Source: Actinomycetota bacterium (GTDB lineage Bacteria; Actinomycetota; Acidimicrobiia; IMCC26256; PALSA-555). Taken from it: a DNA stretch of 64,000 nt. Position 1 is the first letter of the stretch; the number at the start of each line of letters is the position of its first letter. Below are positions 43,246-51,523 of this stretch, piece by piece. The position numbers and the translations under genes were made by a program. The stretch spans positions 1 to 64,000 of the forward strand of contig VGBR01000005.1 of NCBI GenBank assembly GCA_016870355.1. Direction: 5' to 3'. The notes under the pieces were generated by a model, which was not told where the DNA came from, ran no database searches, and saw only the letters and a list, made by a program, of their open reading frames with translations.

Positions 43246-43706
43246 GCTTGCCTCCAAAAGTCGTGCGTGCTCAACAAAGTCGAACGCATTCGTCTGGAAG
43301 TGTCAAGCATTCCAACGCATTTGCGTGTAGATGCTTGCATTCACGTTTCCAAACGACTACGCGCGACCGGCATCCCCTCACTGTCGAACGCGCGCACAAC
43401 ACAACGCGCACGCACGTACAAGAAAACGGTAAAGCACCCAAACCCAAAAGTGGTGGATATCCAGCCGGATTTCTTTGCAATGCCGCTCGACCTGGTTGCG
43501 GCGCCCGGGGGAATCGGCGCCCACTTCAGACATGCGCCGTCCCGGAAGGCGCGCACGACGTGCGTGAGCAGCGCGTGATCTTCGACTCGTGACCGAAGCC
43601 ATCGGTTCGCACCGGGCCGGCTTGCCAGCCCGGATCCAACATCGATCCACCGCGAGTCGCGCCGGAGGGGGCAGGCGGGGGAGGCCTGCCTCCCCCGCCC
43701 GAGTTG
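43246..43706. other. intergenic region upstream of HU, A+T-richer than surroundings
   Basis: A 460-bp stretch with no convincing gene. On the minus strand a perfect -35 TTGACA (43306-43301) lies 56 nt before the HU start, with a weak TCGACT at the -10 position (43283-43278). AACGCATT occurs twice, 30 bp apart (43283 and 43313), flanking the -35. A further A+T-rich block (43415-43475) could hold a second promoter. The far end carries terminator-like hairpin copy 3. Confidence 0.6.
43660..43699 (-). terminator. terminator-like hairpin cassette, copy 3
   Basis: Twelve-bp arms GGCGGGGGAGGC (43674-43685) and GCCTCCCCCGCC (43688-43699), identical to copy 1, with flank CGCCGGAGGGGGC to the left. 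It begins 8 nt after the 3' end of tRNA-Glu on the minus strand and so marks the end of the gltX-ydcF-tRNA unit. There is no T-tract. Confidence 0.7.
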
Positions 43707-43779
43707 CAGCCCCGAGCAGATTCGAACTGCCGTTTCCGCCTTGAGAGGGCGGCGTCCTAGGCCACTAGACGACGGGGCC
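43707..43779 (-). tRNA. tRNA-Glu(CUC)
   Basis: A 73-nt cloverleaf. Acceptor GGCCCCG pairs with CGGGGCT. The D arm is GTCTAGTGGCCTAGGAC, the anticodon stem CCGCC/GGCGG with loop CTCTCAA (anticodon CTC), and the T loop TTCGAAT. The CCA end is not encoded. It is the last element of the gltX-side transcript. Confidence 0.96.
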
Positions 43780-44551
43780 GGATCCGGCGCCAGCGAGCAC
43801 GAACTCGACGACGCTTGGGGGCTCGGGGGGAAGGACTCGAACCCTCAATGACTGGACCAGAACCAGCAGTGTTACCGATTACACCACCCCCGAATGCGCC
43901 CAGAATAGCGAGTCCCGGTACGAGCTCCCCCACCCGTACCGAGCGACCAAAGCCGAAGATGCGCCCGACCGACACGCGCAGCGCTTCGGACGCGTAGCGC
44001 TTCCACACATCGAAGCCTTCGATCGGACTTGTGCGTGTCGGCGACGTCACCGCGTCGAGCCTGACTTCCTCAGCGATGAGCTTGACGCGCAGCGAGTGGA
44101 ACGGATCCGACACGAGCGTGACCCGATTGAGTCCTCGTTGCTCGAGCACGAGCGCAGAGGCTTGAAGCGACTCGACCGAGTTGTGACTGTCGACCTCGAG
44201 CAGCAGGTCTCCCTCGGGGACGCCCTTGTCGCGGAGGTACGTGAAGCCGGCCTGCGCCTCGGTGAAGCGGTCCCCGGGCTGCTTCCCGCCGGTCACGACG
44301 ATCCGTGGCGCGACGTCTTGGCTCCACAGCGCGAACGCATGGTCGAGGCGGGCTGCGAAGACGTTGCTCGGCCGACCGTCGAACTGCGCCGCGCCCAGCA
44401 CGATGATGGCGTCGGAGGTCCGGCGGTCGTCGTCGTCCGCGGTCATGACCACCTGGCCGAAGGTCACGAGGTAGTAGCCGACGAAGATCAGCCCGACGAC
44501 GATGATCACTCGCCGAACAAGCGCCCACGTCAGCCAGATGGGCAGGGCCAC
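43757..44551 (-). CDS. YdcF/SanA-like DUF218 membrane protein
   Basis: A 264-aa frame. The N-terminal membrane helix is V-I-I-V-V-G-L-I-F-V-G-Y-Y-L-V, followed by the DUF218 core A-I-I-V-L-G-A-A-Q-F-D-G-R-P, V-V-T-G-G-K-Q-P-G-D and D-P-F-H-S-L-R. Members are implicated in envelope or vancomycin-barrier functions. The frame has no stop before tRNA-Gln and reads through it into tRNA-Glu. Residues after about 220 are therefore tRNA-derived, and the functional C-terminus may end earlier or the mRNA be cut during tRNA maturation. It overlaps the gltX 3' end by 22 nt. Confidence 0.8.
   Translation of the reverse strand: MALPIWLTWALVRRVIIVVGLIFVGYYLVTFGQVVMTADDDDRRTSDAIIVLGAAQFDGRPSNVFAARLDHAFALWSQDVAPRIVVTGGKQPGDRFTEAQAGFTYLRDKGVPEGDLLLEVDSHNSVESLQASALVLEQRGLNRVTLVSDPFHSLRVKLIAEEVRLDAVTSPTRTSPIEGFDVWKRYASEALRVSVGRIFGFGRSVRVGELVPGLAILGAFGGGVIGNTAGSGPVIEGSSPSPRAPKRRRVRARWRRIRPRRLVA
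43822..43893 (-). tRNA. tRNA-Gln(CUG)
   Basis: A 72-nt cloverleaf. Acceptor TCGGGGG pairs with CCCCCGA, the anticodon stem is GCTGG/CCAGT with loop TTCTGGT (anticodon CTG), and the T arm is GAGGG-TTCGAGT-CCTTC. It lies 42 nt upstream of tRNA-Glu on the same strand. The whole gene lies inside the open frame of the upstream ydcF-like gene. Confidence 0.95.
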
Positions 44552-45984
44552 CGCGTGTCCTCTCCACCGAGCCGCTGGCGGGCCGCGTGCACCCGTGCGA
44601 GCGAGCGGTCACGCCCGAGCAAGTGGATGGAGTCGAACAGCGGGAGGCCCGCGTGCCGACCTTCCACGGCGGTATAGACCGCGGGCAAGGCCTTGCGCGG
44701 CTTCACTCCGAGCGGCTCGAGGACTGGTCGGAGATCGACGGCTTCCAACGTCCACTCGCAGTCCGCAAGGTGCGTCGCCACGGCATCGAGGACTTCACCA
44801 GCACGCTCAGTCGCGGCCAACTTCTCCCAGGAGTCCTCGTCGACCGTGAACTTCTCGTCGGCCAGGAAGAGAAAGTCCATCTGCTCGACGAGCGAGACGA
44901 GCGTGACGGCCCGTTCCTGACCGATGCGCAGCGCCTCCTTGAACACCCCGCGATCGATGCCGGCCCCGTAGCGCGCTTGGGCGTACGGAAGCGCCCGCAC
45001 CTCGACGTCATCCAAGGTCAGCCGCCGCATCCACTCGCCGTTCACCCAGTCGAGCTTCTTGTGGTCGAACGCCGCGGCGGCGTGCGTGACCCCATCCAGA
45101 TCGAACGCGGCGACGATCTCGTCGGCCGTCATGACCTCGCGACCCTCGTCGTCGCCCCAACCGAGCAGCGAGAGGTAGTTCAAGATGGCCTCCGGCAGGT
45201 ACCCCGCGTCCCTGAAGTCCTCGAGTGCTACAGCACCGTGACGCTTGGAGAGCTTCGATCGGTCGGGGGCGAGGATCAGCGGAAGGTGTGCATAGATCGG
45301 TTCGTCGCGCTCGCTCAGCGCGCGGCGCAGTGCCAGCACCCGGTGAGTCGAGTCGAGAAGATCTTCACCGCGGATCACGTGCGTGATGTCCATCGCGAGG
45401 TCGTCGACCGCGTTGGCAAGGAAGAAGATCGGGTTGCCGTCGGAGCGGACGATCACGAAGTCGGAGATGGTCGACCACTCGACCGCGACCTCGCCGCGGA
45501 TCGCGTCGACGAAGCTGCTCGACCCGTCGTCGGGCGTCCGGAAGCGGATCGACCGCGGTCGACCTTCAGCGGCCTTGGCCGCGCGCTCTTCCTCCGTGAG
45601 GTCACGACACGTGCCGTCGTACCCCGGAGTGCGCCCCGCCTTCTTGGCTGATTCATGCTTCGCCTCGAGCTCCCCAGGTGTGCAGAAGCACTCGTACGCG
45701 AAGCCGCGCTCGACCAACCCGTCGGCCGCGGCCCGGTACTCATCGAAGCGCTCACTCTGGAGGACCGGTCCTTCGTCGATGTCGAGACCGAGCCACTGCA
45801 AGATGCCGGGGATCTGCTCGACCCACTCCGTGCGAGAGCGCTCGCGGTCGGTGTCCTCGATCCGGAGTGCGAACACCCCGCCGTGGTGACGGGCGTAGAG
45901 CCAGTTGAAGAGGGCGGTTCTCGCTGACCCGACGTGCAGCTCTCCGGTCGGTGCCGGCGAGAACCGGACTCGCACCCCGCTCAC
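44530..45984 (-). CDS. gltX: glutamyl-tRNA synthetase
   Basis: A 484-aa class I synthetase. F-S-P-A-P-T-G-E-L-H-V-G-S-A contains the HIGH motif (here H-V-G-S), and the KMSKS loop is K-L-S-K-R-H near residue 250. The anticodon-binding helical domain follows from about 320. Because the organism encodes tRNA-Gln and actinobacteria commonly use GatCAB, it may be non-discriminating (inference). It is first in a unit that ends with its own substrate tRNA-Glu and with tRNA-Gln. Confidence 0.96.
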   Translation of the reverse strand: MSGVRVRFSPAPTGELHVGSARTALFNWLYARHHGGVFALRIEDTDRERSRTEWVEQIPGILQWLGLDIDEGPVLQSERFDEYRAAADGLVERGFAYECFCTPGELEAKHESAKKAGRTPGYDGTCRDLTEEERAAKAAEGRPRSIRFRTPDDGSSSFVDAIRGEVAVEWSTISDFVIVRSDGNPIFFLANAVDDLAMDITHVIRGEDLLDSTHRVLALRRALSERDEPIYAHLPLILAPDRSKLSKRHGAVALEDFRDAGYLPEAILNYLSLLGWGDDEGREVMTADEIVAAFDLDGVTHAAAAFDHKKLDWVNGEWMRRLTLDDVEVRALPYAQARYGAGIDRGVFKEALRIGQERAVTLVSLVEQMDFLFLADEKFTVDEDSWEKLAATERAGEVLDAVATHLADCEWTLEAVDLRPVLEPLGVKPRKALPAVYTAVEGRHAGLPLFDSIHLLGRDRSLARVHAARQRLGGEDTRWPCPSG

Positions 45985-46006
45985 AGGACAAGGGTACGTG
46001 CGGCGA

Positions 46007-47164
46007 TCAGGATCCGGTGATCTCGTCCAGCAGTCGACGGGCGATCACGATCTGTTGGACCTGGTTGGTGCCTTCGTAGATCTGGGTCACCTTGGCATCT
46101 CGCATCATCCGTTCGACCGGGAAGTCGCGGACGTAGCCGACACCGCCGAGGATCTGCACAGCGTCGGTCGTCACCTGCATGGCCGTGTCGGCGGCGAACC
46201 ACTTCGCCATCGCCGAGGCCTTCGAGGTGCCTTGACCCCCGGCATCGAGGAGCGCGCACGCCTTGTAGACGAGCAGACGCGCCGCCTCGAGCTTCGTCGC
46301 CATCTCAGCGAGCATGAACTGGATCCCCTGGAAGTCGGCGACGTGCGAGCCGAACTGCGAGCGCTCGGTGGCGTAGCGAAGCGCGGCGTCGAGCGCACCC
46401 TGCGCGATGCCGACGGCTTGGGCGCCAACGATCGGGCGCGATCCGTCCAGCGCACCCATCGCGTACCCGAAGCCCGCACCCTCGTCGCCGATCAGGTTTG
46501 TGGCGGGGACCGCCACGTCATCGAAGAGGATCTCGCCGGTCGGTGATCCGCGCACACCCATCTTGTTCTCGATCTTGCCGATCGAGAAGCCGGGGAAGTC
46601 CTTCTCGACGAGGAAGACGCTCATGCCGCGGTGCTCGGCATCGAGATCGGTCTTGGCGAAGACCGTGTAGAAGTCGGAGACCCCGGCGTTGGTGATCCAC
46701 ACCTTGCGACCGTTGAGCACGTAGTGATCTCCGTCGCGGGTCGCCTTGGTCGTCATCGCGGCGACGTCGCTCCCGGCCTGCGGTTCGGACAGGCAGTACG
46801 ACCCCTGCCACTCGCCCGCCACGACCTTCGGTATCACCCGGCTCGCGAGCTCGGGTGAGCCGTGCTTCAGCACCGGCTCACATGCGAGCCGGGAGATCAA
46901 CACGAACAGCGACGACGAGGCGCAGACGCGGGCAACCTCTTCGACGAGCATGGCGTAGGCGACCATGTCGCCACCGTCGCCGCCGTGCTCCTCGGAATAG
47001 GGCAGCCGGATGAAGCCGGAGTCGCGGTACGCCTCGAACGACTTCCACGGGTACTCGGCCCGTTCGTCGGCCTCAGCCGCATGGGGCGCCACTTGCTCCT
47101 CGGTGAAGCGGCGCAGCGCGACTCGGAGCTCTTCATGCTCCGGTGACAGGAGGAACGCGCTCAC
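46007..47164 (-). CDS. acyl-CoA dehydrogenase, short-chain type
   Basis: A 385-aa protein starting at GTG. Flavin/substrate signatures are Y-C-L-S-E-P-Q-A-G-S-D and V-W-I-T-N-A-G-V-S-D. The catalytic base Glu is in Q-I-Y-E-G-T-N-Q-V-Q near residue 370, the position used by short/medium-chain enzymes. It oxidises acyl-CoA to enoyl-CoA and passes electrons to ETF. It starts 5 bp after the unknown 179-aa gene's stop, suggesting co-transcription. Confidence 0.92.
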   Translation of the reverse strand: MSAFLLSPEHEELRVALRRFTEEQVAPHAAEADERAEYPWKSFEAYRDSGFIRLPYSEEHGGDGGDMVAYAMLVEEVARVCASSSLFVLISRLACEPVLKHGSPELASRVIPKVVAGEWQGSYCLSEPQAGSDVAAMTTKATRDGDHYVLNGRKVWITNAGVSDFYTVFAKTDLDAEHRGMSVFLVEKDFPGFSIGKIENKMGVRGSPTGEILFDDVAVPATNLIGDEGAGFGYAMGALDGSRPIVGAQAVGIAQGALDAALRYATERSQFGSHVADFQGIQFMLAEMATKLEAARLLVYKACALLDAGGQGTSKASAMAKWFAADTAMQVTTDAVQILGGVGYVRDFPVERMMRDAKVTQIYEGTNQVQQIVIARRLLDEITGS

Positions 47165-47169
47165 TTGCG

Positions 47170-47709
47170 TCAGCCCGACGTGGCGGTGGCCCGGACAGCG
47201 GCTCGGAGCTCGGTCACCTGCGGCACGATCGCCGAGGGAGCCATGCGCAGCACGTCGATGTCGACCGCGTCACACAATGCCCGTCGCCGGGAGTAGCTCT
47301 CGTGCGCACCTTCGACGGCGCCGACGCGCCACTTCGCGTCTTCGGGGTCGATGCCACCCTGGTATCCGAGGAGCAGCATCGCCACGTCGACGTCGGTGAT
47401 CACGGGCGCCCGTCCGAACGACGCGGCTCGCTTCATGGCGAGCTCACCGATCACCGCCTCCGCATCGGCACCGTGCTCGTACGGAGCCAGCGCGATGCGA
47501 TCACGGGCGCGCGCTACCAATGACAGCGCGTACCCGATGTTCGGACCGGGAGCGCCGAGCATCGGGCCTTCGGGCTGACGGCCGCGGAGGTCACCGGGGC
47601 GATCCGCGAACCACGGGCGGGCAGGCGGTCGGTGCACACCCGGCGCCAGGTTCTGCTCCTGGCGCGGGACGTCTTCGATCCGAGTATGGACGAACGGGTC
47701 TACACTCAT
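47170..47709 (-). CDS. conserved hypothetical protein
   Basis: A 179-aa protein that I do not recognise. The N-terminal 50 residues are Pro/Arg-rich (R-P-P-A-R-P-W-F-A-D-R-P). The middle is helical (N-I-G-Y-A-L-S-L-V-A-R-A-R-D-R), followed by D-V-D-V-A-M-L-L-L-G-Y-Q-G. No signal peptide or known motif is seen. It probably shares a transcript with the acyl-CoA dehydrogenase. Its upstream side abuts a dispersed palindrome. Confidence 0.6.
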   Translation of the reverse strand: MSVDPFVHTRIEDVPRQEQNLAPGVHRPPARPWFADRPGDLRGRQPEGPMLGAPGPNIGYALSLVARARDRIALAPYEHGADAEAVIGELAMKRAASFGRAPVITDVDVAMLLLGYQGGIDPEDAKWRVGAVEGAHESYSRRRALCDAVDIDVLRMAPSAIVPQVTELRAAVRATATSG

Positions 47710-47714
47710 GGCGC

Positions 47715-47808
47715 GCTCACTGCGGCGCAGGGTACCTGCGCCGCGGCCGTTCGCCAGCGCCGGCGAACACCTCCGGTCACTCCGGTGCCGCGTCCGCGAG
47801 GAGCAGAC
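47715..47808. repeat. dispersed palindrome copy 6, overlapping the cimA stop
   Basis: Arms GCGGCGCAGG (47722-47731) and CCTGCGCCGC (47735-47744), loop GTA, preceded by CTCAC and followed by GGCCGTTCG. The right flank CCGGTCACTCCGGTGCCGCG matches the flank of copy 1 and, on the minus strand, encodes the last residues (A-D-A-A-P-E) and the TGA of cimA. Confidence 0.85.
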
Positions 47809-49393
47809 TGTAGACGAGCGAGTCGTAGAGCGCCTGCCACGACGCCTCGATGATGTTCTCGCTCACCCCGATCGTCGACCAGGTGCGATCACCGTTCGTC
47901 GAGTCGATGAGCACACGCGTCACCGCGCCAGTGCCCTTCTGGGTGTCGAGGACTCGGACCTTGTAGTCGGTGAGGTGCACGCGGTCGAGGGCTGCGTACT
48001 GCCCACCCAACGCGGCCCGCAGCGCCGAGTCGAGCGCGTTCACCGGGCCGTTGCCCTCGGCGGTCGCGACGGTGCGCTCGCCGTTCACGTGCACCTTGAT
48101 GGTCGCTTCGGTGCTCACGCCCCCCGCCGTTGAGTCGGCGTCCTCGGTCTGGAGGTCGTCGGTGATCACGCGGAACGACTCGACCGTGAACCACGGCTGC
48201 TCCCAGCCGGCGACCCGCCGCATCAGCAGCTCGAGCGAGGCGTCGGCCACCTCGAAGTGGTACCCCTCGTGCTCCATCCGCTTGAGCGTGTCGACAACGT
48301 CGTTCACCTGCGGGCCGTCGAGCTCGAGTCCGAGCTCTTGGGCCTTGAGCAGGATCGTCGACTTGCCGGCCAGCTCCGACACGACGAACCGCGTGCCGTT
48401 GCCGACCGTGTCGGGTGGAACATGCTCGTACGCGTCCGGTCGCTTCGCGATCGCGCTGGTGTGCAAGCCAGCCTTGTGCGCGAACGCCGACTCGCCGACG
48501 TACGGCGCCTGCGGGTTCAGCGCCATGTTCACGAGCTCAGCGACGTGGTGCGCGACGGGTGTGAGTCGCTCCAGGCGATCCGCGGGAATCGTCTCGACTC
48601 CCATCTTCAAGGTGAGGTTCGGGATGATCGTGGTGAGGTTGCAGTTCCCGGTGCGCTCGCCGTAGCCGTTGATCGTTCCTTGCACCTGGATGGCGCCGCC
48701 GCGCACACCGGCCAGCGCGTTCGCCACGCCGGTGCCGGCGTCGTCGTGCAGGTGCACCGCCACACCGACGTCGCCATCGAAGTAGCTGACGACGGCCCGC
48801 ACGGTCTCCTCGACCTCGCTGGGCAGTGTGCCGCCGTTGGTGTCACACAGCACGAGTCGTGTTGCGCCCTTCTCGACCGCCGTCTCCAGCACCCGCAAGC
48901 TGAACTCGGGTGACCGGCGGTAGCCGTCGAAGAAGTGCTCAGCGTCGAAGAACACCTCGCGGCCGTTCGCCGAGAGGAACTCGACCGAGTCGCCGACCAT
49001 GGCAACGCCCTCGTCGAGGTCGGTCCCGAGCGCTTCGGTGACGTGGTAGTCCCAGCACTTCCCGACGATGCACACCGTCGACGTGTTGGCGTCGATCAGG
49101 TGGCGCAGCGTGTCGTCGGAGTCGACCTTGCCCTTCGGCCGACGCGTCGAACCGAACGCGACGAGTGTGCTCGTATCGAGCGTCAGCTCGGTCGCGGCCC
49201 GCTGGAAGAGCTCGTCATCCTTCGGGTTCGAGCCCGGCCATCCCGCCTCGATGAAGTGCACACCCAACCAGTCGAGCTGCTCCGCGATCCGAAGCTTGTC
49301 GTCGACGGTCAGCGAGATCCCCTCGAGCTGCGCGCCATCACGAAGCGTCGTGTCATAGATCTCGACCCGGGCGGGCAGGGCAACATCACCCAC
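47777..49393 (-). CDS. cimA: citramalate synthase
   Basis: A 538-aa protein starting at GTG. The TIM barrel begins I-Y-D-T-T-L-R-D-G-A-Q, H-L-H-D-D-A-G-T-G carries metal His residues, and G-N-C-N-L-T is the strand-8 motif. The C-terminal LeuA-dimer/allosteric domain follows. G-A-Q-L-E-G-I-S-L (not G-E-Q-S-P-G) and the length point to the CimA subgroup rather than LeuA. Pyruvate plus acetyl-CoA would give citramalate, a threonine-independent route to isoleucine. It overlaps the ilvE stop by 8 nt. The final codons come from a repeat. Confidence 0.9.
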   Translation of the reverse strand: MGDVALPARVEIYDTTLRDGAQLEGISLTVDDKLRIAEQLDWLGVHFIEAGWPGSNPKDDELFQRAATELTLDTSTLVAFGSTRRPKGKVDSDDTLRHLIDANTSTVCIVGKCWDYHVTEALGTDLDEGVAMVGDSVEFLSANGREVFFDAEHFFDGYRRSPEFSLRVLETAVEKGATRLVLCDTNGGTLPSEVEETVRAVVSYFDGDVGVAVHLHDDAGTGVANALAGVRGGAIQVQGTINGYGERTGNCNLTTIIPNLTLKMGVETIPADRLERLTPVAHHVAELVNMALNPQAPYVGESAFAHKAGLHTSAIAKRPDAYEHVPPDTVGNGTRFVVSELAGKSTILLKAQELGLELDGPQVNDVVDTLKRMEHEGYHFEVADASLELLMRRVAGWEQPWFTVESFRVITDDLQTEDADSTAGGVSTEATIKVHVNGERTVATAEGNGPVNALDSALRAALGGQYAALDRVHLTDYKVRVLDTQKGTGAVTRVLIDSTNGDRTWSTIGVSENIIEASWQALYDSLVYSLLLADAAPE

Positions 49394-50306
49394 GGGCGTG
49401 TTCCAGCCAGTCCGCGTACTTCTCGACCTCTCCGTGGACGGTTGCGAAGTAGGTCTCCTGGATCTTTCTTGTCATCTCGCCGGGGTCGCCGATGACCCGG
49501 TCGTCGACCTCACGGATCGGCACAACCTCGGCCGCGGTGCCGGTGAGGAACGCCTCGTCGGCGAGGTACAGATCGGTGCGCAGCAGCACGTCTTCGCGCA
49601 CCTCGTACCCGAGGTCGCGGGCGATTGTCATCACTGAGTGGCGCGTGATCCCTTCGAGGGCGCCCGACGACAGCGGCGGCGTGCGCAGCACACCGTCGGT
49701 CACGACGAAGAGGTTCTCGCCCGTCGCCTCCGACACCTCGCCGTTGGTGTTGAGGAGCACGGCCTCGTCGTAGCCACCCTTCAATGCCTCGACCTTGGCC
49801 AAGCTCGAGTTCACGTAGATGCCGGTGCCCTTGGCCGCGACCGGGTTGATGTTCGGGTCCATGCGCCGCCACGTCGAGATCTTCATGCGGACGCCCTTGG
49901 CCACACCCTCGTCGCCGAGGTACGTACCCCACGGCCACACCGCGATCGACACCTTCACCGGGCACGGCAACGGGTTGAGCCCCATCTCGCCGTAGCCGAG
50001 GAACGCGATCGGCCGGATGTAGCAACCCTCGACCTCGTTGACCCGCACGGTCTCCTTCGTGGCCTCGACGAGCTCTTCGACGGAGTACGGCAGGTCCATC
50101 ATCAACAGACCCGCGGAGTCGTGCAGGCGCCGGATGTGGTCGGTGAGCCGGAACACGGCCGGACCGCGAGACGTCGGGTAGGCGCGGATGCCTTCGAAGA
50201 CTCCCGAGCCGTAATGCAGCGTGTGCGTCAGAACGTGGACGTTCGCGTCGTCCCAGTCGACGAGCGTCCCGTCCATCCAGATCTTCTTCGTCTTCTCCAG
50301 TGGCAT
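49386..50306 (-). CDS. ilvE: branched-chain amino acid aminotransferase
   Basis: A 306-aa fold-type IV PLP enzyme. ATG 50306 is the family start (P-L-E-K-T-K-K-I-W-M-D-G). H-Y-G-S-G-V-F-E-G-I-R near residue 33 is the substrate loop, and the PLP Lys is expected in A-K-V-E-A-L-K-G-G-Y. E-A-T-G-E-N-L-F and L-T-G-T-A-A-E-V complete the signature. It performs the last step of Val, Leu and Ile synthesis. It is the middle gene of leuB-ilvE-cimA. Confidence 0.95.
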   Translation of the reverse strand: MPLEKTKKIWMDGTLVDWDDANVHVLTHTLHYGSGVFEGIRAYPTSRGPAVFRLTDHIRRLHDSAGLLMMDLPYSVEELVEATKETVRVNEVEGCYIRPIAFLGYGEMGLNPLPCPVKVSIAVWPWGTYLGDEGVAKGVRMKISTWRRMDPNINPVAAKGTGIYVNSSLAKVEALKGGYDEAVLLNTNGEVSEATGENLFVVTDGVLRTPPLSSGALEGITRHSVMTIARDLGYEVREDVLLRTDLYLADEAFLTGTAAEVVPIREVDDRVIGDPGEMTRKIQETYFATVHGEVEKYADWLEHARG

Positions 50307-50334
50307 TGGTTGGTCTCCGCTCTCGTCGCTGCTG

Positions 50335-51330
50335 CTACTGAACCTGCTCGGCAATCGCGTCGCCGATCTCGCTGGTCGAACCGGTCACGTCTTCGGTCTT
50401 CTCGATCGCCTCCCGGACGCGCTGGGCGGCGTCTTCCTTGCCGAGGAACTCCATCATCATCGCGGCCGACACGATCGCCGCTCGCGGATCCGCCTTGCCC
50501 GTCCCGGCGATGTCGGGCGCCGAACCGTGGACGGGCTCGAACACCGACGGACTGGTGCGGGTCGGGTTGAGGTTCGCCGACGCCGCTCGTCCGATCCCGC
50601 CCGAAACCGCGCCGCCGAGGTCGGTGAGGATGTCGCCGAAGAGGTTGTCGGTGACGACGACGTCGTAGCGCGCTGGGTCCTGCACCAAGTAGATGCACGC
50701 CGCGTCGACGTGGTGATACGCCGTCTCGACGCTGCCGAACTCGGCGGCCACCTCGTCGAAGACGCGCTGCCACAGGTCGCCGGCGAACTGGAGCACATTC
50801 GTCTTGTGCACGAGCGTGAGGTGCTTGCGACCGCGTGACGCCGCCAGCTCGAACGCGAAGCGCACACAGCGCTCGACGCCGAGGCGCGTGTTCACGGACC
50901 CTTGGGTCGCGATCTCATTCGGCGTGCCCTTGCGGAGGAAGCCGCCCTCACCCGCGTACACGCCTTCGGTGTTCTCGCGGATCACCACCATGTCGACGCC
51001 GTCGTTCAGGCTGCTCGGGCCGGCGACGAACGGGCGCAGGTTCACGAAGAGGTCGAGCTCGAACCGGAGCCGGAGCAGCAGCCCGCGCTCGAGCACCCCG
51101 GGGGCGACCTCGGGCGTGCCGACCGCACCCAACATCACCGCGTCGAGACCGCGGATGGCCTCGAGGTCGGCATCGGGCAGCACCTCGCCGTCGCGCAGGT
51201 AGCGCGCGCCGCCGAGGTCGAACACCACCGGCGTGTAAGCCACACCGGCCGCGTCGACCACCTTCATGGCCTCGGCCACAACCTCGGGGCCGACGCCGTC
51301 GCCCCCGATGATCCCGATCCGATGGGTCAA
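50335..51330 (-). CDS. leuB: 3-isopropylmalate dehydrogenase
   Basis: A 331-aa protein starting at TTG with GAGGAG upstream. G-G-D-G-V-G-P-E is the N-terminal signature, [10 protein letters not shown] the substrate loop, [13 protein letters not shown] the metal-binding Asp cluster, and [12 protein letters not shown] the NAD site. The short form is typical of actinobacteria. Because cimA is in the same operon, the enzyme could also oxidise the citramalate-pathway methylmalate. An attenuator precedes it. Confidence 0.95.
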   Translation of the reverse strand: MTHRIGIIGGDGVGPEVVAEAMKVVDAAGVAYTPVVFDLGGARYLRDGEVLPDADLEAIRGLDAVMLGAVGTPEVAPGVLERGLLLRLRFELDLFVNLRPFVAGPSSLNDGVDMVVIRENTEGVYAGEGGFLRKGTPNEIATQGSVNTRLGVERCVRFAFELAASRGRKHLTLVHKTNVLQFAGDLWQRVFDEVAAEFGSVETAYHHVDAACIYLVQDPARYDVVVTDNLFGDILTDLGGAVSGGIGRAASANLNPTRTSPSVFEPVHGSAPDIAGTGKADPRAAIVSAAMMMEFLGKEDAAQRVREAIEKTEDVTGSTSEIGDAIAEQVQ

Positions 51331-51358
51331 GGTGCTCCTCTAGATGGTTCCGGACAAT

Positions 51359-51414
51359 GAAAAACCGCCCACCGAGGTGGACGGTCGAGGGCGAACGCCG
51401 GTGGCCGGCGTCCG
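51359..51414 (-). promoter_or_regulatory. attenuator terminator/antiterminator of leuB-ilvE-cimA
   Basis: On the minus strand, 30 nt after the leader-peptide stop, ACCG-T-CCACC / GGTGG-G-CGGT (51385-51364) forms a stem followed directly by TTTTTCATT, a complete intrinsic terminator 30 nt before leuB. Just upstream, GACGCCGG / CCGGCGTT (about 51411-51392) can form the competing structure. This is the layout of ribosome-mediated transcription attenuation. Confidence 0.85.
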
Positions 51415-51447
51415 CTACTGAATGACGATGACGTGTGGTGTCGCCAT
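51415..51447 (-). CDS. leader peptide of leuB-ilvE-cimA attenuator
   Basis: ATG at 51447, 10 residues M-A-T-P-H-V-I-V-I-Q, TAG at 51415. Four consecutive branched-chain codons (GTC ATC GTC ATT) sit just before the stop. Ribosome stalling there when charged tRNA-Val or tRNA-Ile is low would favour the antiterminator. The Val/Ile content matches an operon containing ilvE and cimA, not leucine-specific control. Confidence 0.85.
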   Translation of the reverse strand: MATPHVIVIQ

Positions 51448-51523
51448 GGGCCGACCATTCTCCCAGCCGCATCAAGGCAGGTCAACAACGTTGTTTGGGG
51501 CCACCCGGCAGTACGCTCCCTCG

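Noticed and set aside
43707-43893. tRNA genes as an integration (att) site
   Set aside because: No integrase, no repeated tRNA 3' end nearby, and the flanking genes are housekeeping.
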